From contig MNCI01003975.1 of the NCBI GenBank assembly GCA_015680685.1, positions 439,698-503,697 on the forward strand: a stretch of 64,000 nt of DNA, read 5' to 3'. The notes under the pieces are model-generated. The model had not been told where the DNA came from. It did no database searches and was given only the letters and a program-made list of their open reading frames with translations. This document shows, piece after piece, positions 1 to 10,020 of this stretch; positions within the stretch are counted from its first letter, which is position 1; every line of letters starts with the position of its first letter. This DNA is from Gnetum montanum. Lineage: Eukaryota > Streptophyta > Gnetopsida > Gnetales > Gnetaceae. The position numbers and the translations under genes were made by a program.

Positions 1-106
1 TTTTAATGAATAAACTAGTGGTAAGTTTAAGGATGATAAGATGGCTCATTATACTGTAAGAATTTGACATAACAATGATTGATAGAAAAGGGACTAAGAA
101 TATTAT
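1..106 (+). pseudogene. RNase H C-terminal end of Ty3/gypsy element W (interrupted)
   Basis: Reading plus-strand codons from position 3 gives the end of a gypsy RNase H: a RxIRW-like motif (about 30-44), a stop where Gln is usual (57-59), then EFDI (60-71) and a DRKGT motif (81-95). In this family the EFD...DRKGTENVVADHLSRL block closes RNase H. The frame stops at 106, where X1 begins, and resumes at 29462 with VDYFSRL, so this is the left half of a split element whose integrase is 29 kb away. RT, protease, gag and the 5' LTR of W would lie left of the window. The in-frame stop shows it is dead. High confidence in the family; Athila-like placement rests on similarity to element Y. Confidence 0.85.
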
Positions 107-895
107 TATAGCAACCAAAAACATCGATGGTTGGAACGCTGAGGGGTTCATGAGTGCATTTCCTCAACACTACCTCCATGCAAGGGCCTTTGCTGGGAAA
201 CGAAGGTAAAGCATCCTAAATAGTCTTGTCGATTTAATAGGGACTTTGCCAACTACAACTGAGTTGTCAGGCGCAACCATGGGAGAGGGGATGGTGTGGT
301 TAGCCAAAAATGCGAGCACTAATGATGTTCTTGGAAGTATTTAGGTTAGCTAAGCTTGAGTGTAGTGAGGTTTCCCAACACAAGAACAGCAGTGCAAGTA
401 TGCAAGAAAACATGTAGAATAGTGAAAAATGTGAATGTGATGCTAAATGTCAAAGAAAATACTTAGAATGCAATGGAGAAAATGCTTAAAATGTGCTAGA
501 GTTTGAGAGAAAGAAAGAATGATACCACCCCAAATGGGGAGCGTAGCAATTATAACTAAGCTTTGAGAAGGTATGCGATGTACAAATAGGCATAATAGCA
601 ATGTAGCCACAGTCTTTGGGTGTCCTGGGATGAAGACTAACATCTACTACGAGGTTCATGCCTACTAGGTTGGCTACCACAGTGTCCTATAGGTTTTTGG
701 TGTGTTACAGTGTTGAGTGGGATGCAAAGGGGGTGACAAGATGCTGATACGCTCCAGTATATAGGATGCTTAAGGTGCTTCAAGTGCTAAATGGTGCTCT
801 GAGATGCTAATTGCTACTTGGATTTTGCTAGCCAAATGCTTTAGATGCCCACCACTAAAATGAATTGCCAACCCCTAGAGTGTGGAAGGAAGGGG

Positions 896-903
896 TATTT
901 ATA
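896..903 (-). promoter_or_regulatory. TATA box in X LTR
   Basis: Plus strand tatttata reads TATAAATA on the element strand. The same position is kept as a TATAAATA-like site in the 35852-37292 copy and weaker in the 27894 and 49990 copies. Likely core promoter of the element. Confidence 0.5.
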
Positions 904-1313
904 GGCTTAGGATTAGTGTGAAGCGTGGATCGAGTGTTATGTGCCAAACAAGTAGGTGGGGCTGCAGTTAACTTTGCTAAACTCTTACTGGAGCAATTGG
1001 TGCTACACTCTGGTATGCTCCACTGGACCTTGAGAAACTACTAGACTGTGAGCACACTGCCAAGACTACATGTGCCAAGACTGCAATGTACTTGCAAATA
1101 GTGTAAAATAGTGCAATTTGAAGGCTATGCTCTAGGATTATGTTCTCCTTTCTTTTGAGTGGGATTAAGCATAGGTACAATTTTAGGACATAGAGGGGGA
1201 TACAAAAAGAGTGCAAGTTGCTGATCCTACTTGTTGGAGGAGTGCTAGAGCTGGAATGAAGGCTTGTGCTAAGTTTTAGAAGCTTTTGAAGGCAGTTCCT
1301 TATTGCTATGCTA

Positions 1314-1740
1314 GCTATGCTCTGGAGCATAGAATAGTAGTTAGGTAGTTATTGAAGTCCATTGTTGCTACACCTGCTACTCTAATGAGCATAGAAAAAT
1401 GGGACAAACCATAGCATAGACACTTAGAAAAACTCTTGAAAAAATTACAGTCCTTGTTCTTACTACGCCAGCTATGCTCGAGAGTGTAGCAAGAGGGATA
1501 GCTTTAGGAGTTAGAAAATCTACCAAATGTCTCTTCCATGTTGAGCTAGCTTGACAACTTCTGGCTTGACCCTAGTGCAAATTGGCCACTAAAGCACTGC
1601 TACACTAGAGAGCATAGAAAGAGAGATGTGAGCATAGCAAGGCACTTAGACAAAATTTTTGTAGCTATTGTTTAACACTTAGGAAATTTTGCAAATCTAG
1701 TTGTGTTGCATGCTACACTGGCTATGCTCTAGAGCATAGC
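1314..1740. repeat. Palindrome cluster in U3 of X1 3' LTR
   Basis: Four ~19-20 bp inverted repeats of one kind: 1314-1332 (GCTATGCTCTGGAGCATAG), 1471-1490, 1599-1617 (degenerate) and 1721-1740 (GCTATGCTCTAGAGCATAGC, a perfect 20 bp palindrome). The other three LTR copies have equivalents, e.g. 29331-29350, 37054-37072, 51127-51146, 51190-51208, 51278-51297. Variants differ mostly by C/T and G/A, so an ancestral GCTACGCTC...GAGCGTAGC is likely. They could be factor-binding or hairpin-forming sites. Confidence 0.75.
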
Positions 1741-1846
1741 CCTAATAGTGGGATCATGGGCCAAACACTTAGAAAAAATTTACCTTGAGCTGACACTTAG
1801 AAAAATTTCTGTTGCAGTGTTGTTGCCTAAATTTGGTGGTGTTTCA

Positions 1847-1862
1847 CTAGCCCCTCTTTATC
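1847..1862 (-). other. Polypurine tract of X1
   Basis: On the element strand AAAGAGGGGCTAG directly precedes the 3' LTR start TGAAACACC. Position and purine run fit the plus-strand primer (PPT) of an LTR element. Confidence 0.7.
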
Positions 1863-3469
1863 AAGTAGCCCGAAAGACATCGACAAAGAATCCAAAACAC
1901 CACAACAGACATAGCACCAACATCGCTCATCAGTACTTGATTGGATGACGCTTCGCCGAGCTCAAGAGTGCTAAACAAAATGATATGTGGAGGGAAATGG
2001 ATGTAGGGAATTGGCTTAGGGATAGTAAGGGAGGAATGAGATGTAAATGATGTATCATGCTGCAAGATGTAGAGTTAGCACAATTGACTATGATCATGGC
2101 ACTAGGGTGGCTTATCACCAAATGATGGCCTCTCGTTGAAGTGCTTGTAAGAGAGCCTTTGCCCATAGCACTTAACTAACTTATCCTTGACATGTTGACC
2201 TCTTGTTAGACTGCTCATGAGAAGGCCACTACGAATTCAAGGTTGGATTGGTTGAAAAATTACAAATTTACTAGATTTTTCTTGGGAATATGTTTTACCC
2301 CACTTTTGCTTTTTTTTTTTTGGGAAATGCTAGCTGTAATATGCTTATCATCGAGTGGACTGCATGCCACTCGACGGGCTTTGCTTAGAGGCAACTGCAT
2401 CGCATTTGTAGAACAAGTGTTTCCTCCCTGAGATGAGTTGCGTTACATCCACTTGGGCTTTGACCAGCCCACAGAGGCTCACCATGGGATGAGTTACATT
2501 AAGTTTGTCATGGGTTCTATAGTCGACTAAAGGAAAGGTGTCATACGCATCAAAGAAGCTTGCAAGGAAGGTAAGAAATATAGGGTGAAAAGGATAAATG
2601 TGAGTAGACTATAGCGGGATAATAGGAATGTGCACTCTTAATCAACTTGGCAAGTCCAACCAAGCACGTTAAAACAATGTGGTGCCTTACTGCTGCGATG
2701 AGACATGCCTTTGAACGATCGCCTCTAGGGCTTCGTCCTACAAACGCAACATAGAGGAAACAAGGAAACAACCACACAACATGATAGATAAAAGCAAATT
2801 GTTGGTTGCAAGGATGCTGCAAGTGTCATGAGTGTTGGACTAGTTGCAAGAGCTTGCAGTGCTAAAGCAGGAGGGCCAATGCAGATGTTAGAGCTAGAAA
2901 GTTGTAAAAACTCTAGTAGCCACACCAAAAGTGAGCACCCAAGGAAGGGTAGCGCGGTGGCTGGGGGTGATGGCGATGCAAGTGATCAAGACTCTACACC
3001 AAGGATAGGAGCTTAGAAATCTAGTAGGATGGTGGGGAGTCATGCTAGTGGATGCAATTCCAAGCCTAGGCAATGGTGAGGGTTAGAGGATGGCAATGTT
3101 GTGACTGGGCCACAATACTGCTGGGACTTTAGCAGATGGTGTTGATAAAGAGAGCTCCAACCAATAATGAAATACCCAAGGCCGGTGATGCTATTGGTGC
3201 AAACTAAGGGTGGTACAACTAGTGATGGTGGTAGTCACTTCAAAAGGTTAGCAAAATGCCTAAGAGCATTTTCAGAGAATCAATAAAATGCTAAAGGTGA
3301 TGATACTACAAATGTTCTAGAGGCTCTTTCTTGATGACATGAACTTCATTCTAGAACTACAATGCTCCACCCCACCTAGCCCATCGAGATGTGGGTAGAT
3401 GATGTAGGATTGGAAGTATTCGTGCTTACTTGTCCACAGAAATGTGTGTGTTGAGCTGTGCATGCTGAA
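1863..3469 (-). other. 3' noncoding region of X1 between hairpin array and PPT
   Basis: About 1.6 kb with no frame I recognise on either strand; frames of 60-90 codons at 2550-3016 lack known motifs. It has a poly-T run near 2310. The matching part of X2 is deleted, so conservation cannot be judged. Confidence 0.5.
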
Positions 3470-3470
3470 C

Positions 3471-3832
3471 TATGAACTCAGTTTAAGGTCTCAGTAGACC
3501 ATGGTATGCTAGTTTAAGGTCCTAGCAAACCACTACATGCTAATTTAACATCATAGTGGATGGTGGATGGTGTGCTAGTTTAACATCATGACACAAGGAT
3601 GATCAATGCCAGTTTAAAGTCATAGAAGACTATCTGTGGATGCTAGTTTAACATCATAGCCCAAAGATGAGTTGTGCTAGTTTATAGTCATAGTAGATTA
3701 TTTATGCCAAGTTATAGTCATAGTGTACTATTTGTGCCAGTTTATAGTCATAGCGGACTATCTGTGCCAATTTATAGTCATAGTGGACTATCTATGCCAG
3801 TTTATAGTAATAGCAAACTATTTGTTACCTTG
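3471..3832. repeat. Tandem array of hairpin units with covarying stems
   Basis: Eleven or so units of about 30-38 bp, each starting with a (A/G)TTTA(A/T) block and ending TGCTA or TGCCA. In the middle of each unit is a short inverted repeat whose arms change together: GGTCT/AGACC near 3486, CATC/GATG near 3547, 3583 and 3649, AGTC/GACT near 3745 and 3776. It lies just downstream of integrase on the element strand. Related arrays are at 14060-14440 and 45215-45560, with short pieces at 7470-7550 and 39420-39500. Confidence 0.8.
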
Positions 3833-3864
3833 CTTACCTTGCATTGTCATTGATGCAGCATTAT

Positions 3865-5010
3865 GTAACTGGCATAGTATGGCTTTAGATATGAATGGTT
3901 GATCAGATTAGCAAACTCATGGCCACCTAGATTAGCAAGCTTGAATGCTCTGTTGTCGTAGGCGTTGATGACCAAGAAAGGCCCTTCCTAGTTGGCTAAG
4001 AATTTGTCCACAAGTTCATCAATGGCCTTAAGGACTAGGTCCCCTCTCCTAATCAAGCATTAATGCTAATTGTGATGGTGCTTTTGCCATTGCTTTTCTT
4101 GGTACCGTTCAATGCTATCAAGCATCTACATGTGTCCCTCCTCTACAAAGTTGAGGTCAATGGTTCTTAACTCATTATTTTGAGCCTCATCCATGAAGCT
4201 TAAGAGGATTACATAGAGTGATGGGACCTACAATTCAAGAGGTAAAATTACCTCAAACCCATACACAAGGCTATATGGTGTCTTACCTGTTGTTTTTTTG
4301 TGTGTTGTGCGGTAGGCCCATAGTGCGTAGACCAACTACTCATGCCATCATCATTCACTACTACTAAGCATATTATTCAAAAAGTTGATGATGACCTTGT
4401 TTGTAGCCTTCACCTGGCCATTCGCTTGTGGGTAGTATGACAACGAGAAGGAATGCTTGATGCAAAGGTATTCATATAAGGCTTTGGTTTCTGCGTTGTT
4501 AAACTATGGCCCATTATCCATGACAATGGTCATGGCTAGATCAAATCAGGTCACTATATTGTCAAGGATGAATTTGCAAACCTGCTGTGATGTGGTCCTC
4601 CTAAGGGGAGTGGCTTCAACCCACTTGGTAAAATATTTAGTTGTGATTATGATGAAGCTATGTCCTACAAAGGACTTAGGCATGATGGGCCCTATGATAT
4701 CCAACCCCCAATGTTGGAATGACCACATGATTTGCATGGTGTGTAGTTCAGTGGGTGCCACATGCATTAGGTTGCTATGTCATTGACACACATCACATGT
4801 CTTGACCTTAGAAATGCAATCATGCTCCATGTATGGCCAATAGTAGCCTAAGTGTCTGATTTTCAATGCCATTGCCTTGGGTGCTATATGGTCTCTATGT
4901 AGTCCCTTGTGGACTTGATCAACAATCATTTGTACTTCACCGTTGCTAGCGTAGGTCAACACTATGCCATCGTAGGATTTGTGACATAGCATTCCATCAC
5001 TCAAAATGAC
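3865..5010 (-). pseudogene. Integrase of X1 (decayed)
   Basis: Element-strand order: zinc-binding H2C2 domain (5004-4780) with HKGLHRDH and a closing CDVCQ; core start WGLDIIGP (about 4700-4680, first catalytic Asp present); second block VMDNGP (about 4515, Asp present); third block NGQVKATNK (about 4410), where the catalytic Glu of the usual NGQAEA is Lys; then a C-terminal domain with GDLVLKAIDEL, NWEGPFLVI and a final HSYLKPYY (to about 3865). Integrase inserts element cDNA into host DNA. The Glu-to-Lys change and in-frame stops (e.g. before the DNG block) make it inactive. No chromodomain follows. X2 lost this domain, so this is the only X integrase in the window. Confidence 0.85.
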
Positions 5011-7320
5011 ATATTACTACAACCATTTTTGCACTTCATCCTTCTAGGTAGTAGTTAGATGTTGTGGAGGCTCACCCTATTGAAGGTATGACTTGATTTC
5101 ATCATACCACTCTTGCGTGTGAGCTATGCTTGTTGTAGCTACAGATGTAATGTTAGTTACTTGCATGATAGGTTTGGTGCAATCCGTTACTAAGGTAGGC
5201 AAGGCATGAAACATGTTAGGTGCAATGCTTATGGCTAATGTGGCTAATGTGTCAACAATGGCATTTTCATTGCAGGCAATGTGTTAGATATCTATGGTTG
5301 TAAACCATCGGAGAAAATTCTTTGCCAAGTCACATTAAGTTTGTAAGTGTTGTGATTTACAAGTGTAAACCTTTGTAACTTAGTTGATGACTAACTATGA
5401 ATCACCTTGGATCATTAGGTTTCAGGTTCCTAGGTCATGAGCTACTATAAGGCCTCTAAGGAGACCTTCATACTCTGCTATGTTATTAATGCAAGGATTA
5501 GATCTCCCTAGAGGAAAACGTGATTACTACAGTGGCACTACCCCCTTGAAAGGTTGAAGCATCATTAAAGTGTAAAATTTCCTAAAATTTTATGGGCACT
5601 TGGCTTATACTACTAACATGCTCATTTGAAAATTCTTGATCTATGGTTGCTTAATCATTTACTGGTGAACCTATGAATTGCTTGTGCTATGTAGTGAAAA
5701 TTAAACTCTATGATTATTGCTTTCCACCATGTGATTTGACTACTTTCGTAGATGTTTGTGGTGATTTCCCAAAGTACATTACTTTTGCAGATGACATTTA
5801 CCTAGCTACGGAAGAGATAATGCCTCCACTTCTTAAGTGCAAAGACTAAGGCAAGGTAGTTCTTTTCCACATCATTGTATTTTGCTTCATGGGCCACTAA
5901 TGTATGGCTTAGGTAGTATACAGGGATCTCTAAACCATTGTCTCACTTTTGATAGAGCAGAGAAGCAAGGGATGCATCGAAAGTTGCAAGGTAGATGTAA
6001 AAGGATTTATCTCCTTATGGAGGGTAGATTGTTGGAAGTTGAGCTAGCTCCTGTTTGAGGTGATCAAATGCCTCTTAGCATTGAGCTATCCACTCAAAGT
6101 GGACTCCATTTTTGAGAAGATGTTGCATTGGCTATAGCTTATTGGTCAACTATGTGATAAACTAACGTATGAATTACAATATACCTTGTAACCCACATAG
6201 CTCCTTAAGGTTGGTTTGCGGTACTAAGTTGATGATGGCCTTAACCTTATTGAGGTCTATGTGTATGCCTATTTTTGATACCATGAAACCTAGCATGTGA
6301 ACTGTCTTGACACCAAAGACACACTTCCTAGGATTCATCCTAGGGTCATGTCTAAGGCAACATTTGAGTGCGCAGTCTAAGTCATCTGCGTGGTCATGTG
6401 CCATTTTGGAGTTAACTGCTATGTCATTAAAGTAGTCATTGAGCAAGTCTAACAAGTAGTCACTAAATATGTACATCATGGCATGTTGGTAGATTGCTCC
6501 TGTGCTCTTTAATTTGAAAGGCATCATTGTATAGAAAAACATACCCCAGGGGGTCATGATGGTGGTACTGAGTTAGTGCTCTGGGTTAATCTAAATTTGG
6601 TTGTATCTAGAGAACCCATCCATGAAGGACAACAAGGCATGACTAGCCATGGTATTGACCAATTGATCAATGCTAGGCAATGGAAAATCATCTTTGATGG
6701 TTGCCTTGTTTAGGTCCCCAGAAGTCTATGTAGATGTGTATGCTTCCATTTTTTTTAGGTACAACCACGATGTTGGAGACCCAATCTACATAGTCAATAG
6801 CCTATTTGAAATGAGCCGTATAGAGCTTGGTGATTTCATTATGAACTACCAATGCCACCATAGGCCTAAATTTATGGGCTTTCTATTTAATTGGTTTTAT
6901 GCGAGGATCGAGGATGATATTCTGTTGCACTATGTGAGGATCTAAGCCTAGCATGTTCTTGTAGGACCATGCAAATGCCTTGATGTTGTTGTCGAGTGTC
7001 TTTAAGATGCTTTGGGCATGTCAAGGCTCTAATAAGGAACTAAGTTTTGGTTTCTTTACCTCATCATTGAGTGTTGCTACAGGGACTTTGATGAGGGAAT
7101 TCTCAATGATGTCACTTGCCCTTAGATCAAGAGCCCTAACTAGATGGTCAAGCCAATCTAGTGATGCTTCTACGAATGTTACGTAATCAAAATAGGCTAT
7201 GAGCTCAAGGTCTAGGCATTAGGCATCAATGCATCTGATGAGGTTACCATGAGGTCCTATGAGGAGCAAGGGTGAATAAAGATGCTTGTATGCACTTGTG
7301 TTGTAATCTTGCAACATAGC
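5010..7320 (-). pseudogene. Reverse transcriptase and RNase H of X1 (decayed)
   Basis: Read right to left. A lead region (7320-6960) ends in FAWSYKNMLGLDP, typical of gypsy pol before RT. RT follows (about 6950-6170) with VVVPKK, LNKATIKDDFPLP, SFMDGFSRYNQI and TPWGMFFYTMMPF. The polymerase box, YVDD in the X2 copy, is YFND here (about 6430), losing one catalytic Asp. Next is KCVFGVK...GF(M/V)VS, then RNase H (about 6060-5290) with GDSxLVINQV near 5400. Several stops and frame changes. The likely exon start is at 7320, just after a TTGTTTTGTAG acceptor. Role in life: copying element RNA to cDNA. The fingers and connection region look Tat-like. Confidence 0.85.
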
Positions 7321-7345
7321 CTACAAAACAACCAAAAAGAACATC
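7321..7345 (-). promoter_or_regulatory. Putative 3' splice site of the PR-RT intron in X1
   Basis: Element strand reads a pyrimidine-rich TTTTTGGTTGTTTTGTAG, then G, and the RT frame is open right after it. X2 has the same site (39277-39302, TTTCTAGTTGTTTTGCAG). Ogre elements are known to have an intron between protease and RT. The donor is not certain. Confidence 0.5.
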
Positions 7346-8262
7346 AAGACAAACCTGTCTTAATAGATCCAAAGTGCATAACATGAGGAAAGCAATGTGA
7401 TTACTAATTACCTAAACATGCAAAAGTGAGAATTAGAAAAGCAAGCATGCAAGCTGGTTTTGGACCCTAGAAGGCCATGGATTGCCAATTTAAGGTCTTA
7501 GCATACAGTGATTTGCTAGTTCAAGGTCTTAGTGAACCATGATTTGGTCAAGGTGCACTTGGTTCAAGCCAATTGAAGAGTATTTGGAACGTGGAGTTGG
7601 GCTGGGCCTTCATTGGGCAACCAAAAAAATATTAGAAATCTTCTTCTAAGTCTAGGATTGTTAGAAAAAATTCAAAAAAATTTCTAACTTTGGCTACTAT
7701 GCTCACCTTTTTCTACGCTTGTCCCCTCTTGCTACGCTCCACAAGAAACTCAGGAAAATTTACCTAAGTGTGGGAGCATCAATGTGGTAGGTGGTACATT
7801 TAATTACCACAAGAGGACATATATATGAGTAATTCACCAAGGGTAAATAGTCATTTTTCAAAGTGTGAACGAGGAGTTATAGACTGTAGCATGGTTTGAA
7901 GTGATAGCGAGAGTGTAGCAAGTGGAGCATAGCAACTAGAGCATAGCACCAGAATGATGCGCTACAGTGACCATCAACACCTTGGACTTGCCAATGTGGA
8001 AGAGGGAAGGCAAGCCCTAGAACACCTATTGCGAGTGCAGGTGGAGGAGAGGAGAGTACTACTGACCATTAGGTATCTTGCTACACTTGCCCCTCTTTGT
8101 ATCATTTTTCTTTGCATTTTGGCTTTTCTTTCTTATGTTGGGGTTTGGGTCCTAGGGTGGCCTCTCTTGGCAGGGACCGCTTTGGCGAAAAAGGGGAGAA
8201 GGCACATGTGGGTTGTGGGTTTGTGTTGATGCATTAGATGCTTCATTTTGATTGCTTACAGT
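7346..8262 (-). other. PR-RT intron segment of X1, RT-proximal part
   Basis: No pol-like coding. Contains a short piece of the hairpin-unit repeat (7470-7550), then sequence similar to 39300-40400 of X2. The plus-strand frame at 7954-8229 has no recognised domain and X2 does not keep it as one frame. Confidence 0.5.
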
Positions 8263-9293
8263 TGATGAGTGGCGAGGTACCCCCACACTCAACCATACGA
8301 AATGAGCGTCGCACGCGCGATCCGGTCGAACTTCGCAGATGGACTAGTTGTGGTATCTAGATAGTTAGCCTTAGGTCGCAGTTCGCTGTCTTCCCATCTA
8401 GACTAGTTTTGCATATGTCACGTATGGTTTAGTCTAGATGAGGCGTATGATGTGTTCCTAATCTAAGGCTACTCCTGAAGGCAGTGGAAAATAATACTAA
8501 CTAAGCTAAGCTAAGAGGAAAAAGGGTAAGAAAATCTAATCTAGCCTAAGTGCGACGAGCAACCGATTCCTTGATCAACCGTACACATCTTGGACTTCGT
8601 GCACGACTGCCACTGGGACTACCAAGCTTAGGCCTAGGTACGCCACTGGGATTACCAAGCGCAGACCCCAAATACGCCACTGGGTTACCAAGCGTAGATC
8701 CCCCTAGCTACACCACTGGGCTACCAAGCAGTCACACTTAAATGCTCGTAACCAAGTCGTACTCGTTCCGCTTCTAGGAGTTTAAGGGTGAGAGACTAAT
8801 CGCGATAAGTAACCGATTCCTTAACTAGCCGTACACACCCGTAGATGCTCGTAGTCAAGTCGTACTTACACCGCGCTATGAAAGCAATAAATAACATGAA
8901 ATAAATAACAATAAATAAACTAAGTGAATGCTGCAATGATGAAGTAATCTCGATCTTTATTGCCGGTCATGTGCGTGTCCAAGTACGACACACTCGAATA
9001 AAGACACCGTACAATCACATTCACCACACTACGGGCAGACACGGGAAAATTCTAACTCTGGAGGGATCAAACTGCCAGAGCTTCGCTACACTAAAACTGG
9101 GATGTGAAATGAGGGAGAGCCGCCTCTTATTTATAGAAATTGCGGCTGACTGCGATATCGTGTACGCGATATCGCGGGGTACGTGATATCGCATACGCGA
9201 TATCGTGGCCCATGATACATCGCGACCCATGATACAACATCGTGGGTGCCTTAAGGCGATCTCCAGCAATATGAGCAATTTCATGTCTCATCA
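8263..9293 (-). repeat. Solo LTR of the Y family inside X1 (Z)
   Basis: Starts TGATGAGTGG, ends TCTCATCA, and is flanked by the 5 bp repeat ACAGT (8258-8262 and 9294-9298). It aligns with both LTRs of element Y (14626-15457, 23691-24509). At 1031 bp it is about 200 bp longer than they are; part of that is a tandem expansion of a ~35 bp CACTGGGATTACCAAGC-type unit at 8604-8735. A TATAAATA box is on the minus strand at 9135-9128. Upstream of it lie four to five GATATC palindromes (9146-9215). No internal coding region, so it arose by LTR-LTR recombination. Confidence 0.9.
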
Positions 9294-9990
9294 ACAGTGA
9301 ATGGGACAAGGGACAATGTCTGGGCTATGAGATATTTGGTACATTTAAGGAATGAAATGCATGGGGGGCAAGGGAGAGGGAAAAAATGAGGGTTTTGCCT
9401 TGGCAGTAGACTTGGATTTTCCTCTCTGGGGTCACACCATGTGGAGGACACAAAATGGGGCCACACCATGGTGAGCACCCCAGCACATGTTGTTAACGTG
9501 CAATCACACTAGGCAGCATGGTGAAAGGGGTGTGTTGATGGAAGCTCAAGTGTTGGAGGCTACGCTCCCTAGGGAGCATAGCCAACACTTTGTCAAAATT
9601 AGTTACTTTTGAGATGCAGTGGGATGCTATGCTCTTGGAAGATAGAAATTTTTTGTTGATTTTCACTTATTTTGGAGTGGGGAGGATAGCCAGTAGTTAG
9701 AAAATTTTGATGGTTTCTTTTTGATACACTCCCTAGGGAGCGTAGCAAATAGGTAGAATTTTTCTTAAATCCCATGCTATGCTGCCAAGAGTTAGAAAAA
9801 TTTTGAGAAAATTTTGAAAAAAGACTACTAAGTGCAAAACTAGAATGCCAAATGTGCAAAATGCCAATGATAAGAATGCCCCATGCAAAACAAAATTTTG
9901 AATGCACAAAAACTATGCTAGAGGGCTAATTTTGCAAATTGAGTGTACAGATGTTATAACATGCAAATCATGTTGGTGCAAACAGTGCAA
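9294..9990 (-). other. PR-RT intron segment of X1, upstream of the antisense unit
   Basis: No coding seen. Carries a 26 bp near-perfect palindrome at 9558-9583 with extended arms (about 9547-9590) and a second at 9725-9744, both of the TACGCTCCCTAGGGAGC type, similar in form to the LTR palindromes. Phrases like agttagaaaaattt, also common in the X LTR, recur here. Possibly the promoter region of the antisense unit. Confidence 0.45.
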
Positions 9991-10020
9991 ATGTAAAGTA
10001 AAATGCTAATGCTAAGTTAA

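Larger units (their letters stand above)
107..1846 (-). repeat. 3' LTR of X1 (full length, 1740 bp)
   Basis: Matches 27894-29456, 35852-37292 and 49990-51661 along its length. It starts TATAGCAACC (TGTAGCAACC in the 35852 copy) and ends GGTGTTTCA. On the minus strand it runs U3 (right) to U5 (left). A TATAAATA box is at 903-896 on the minus strand, so U3 is roughly 1846-900. U3 carries a cluster of palindromes of the form GCTATGCTCTAGAGCATAGC. No gene is encoded; short frames inside are LTR translations. Confidence 0.9.

Noticed and set aside
3471-3832. Possible CRISPR-like array (regular repeats with differing middles)
   Set aside because: The context is a plant retrotransposon; the middles are not unique spacers but inverted repeats with paired arms, and no cas genes exist.
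7954-8229. 91-codon plus-strand frame near the 8263 LTR
   Set aside because: Hydrophobic and open, but the homologous part of X2 (39930-40200) does not keep the frame.
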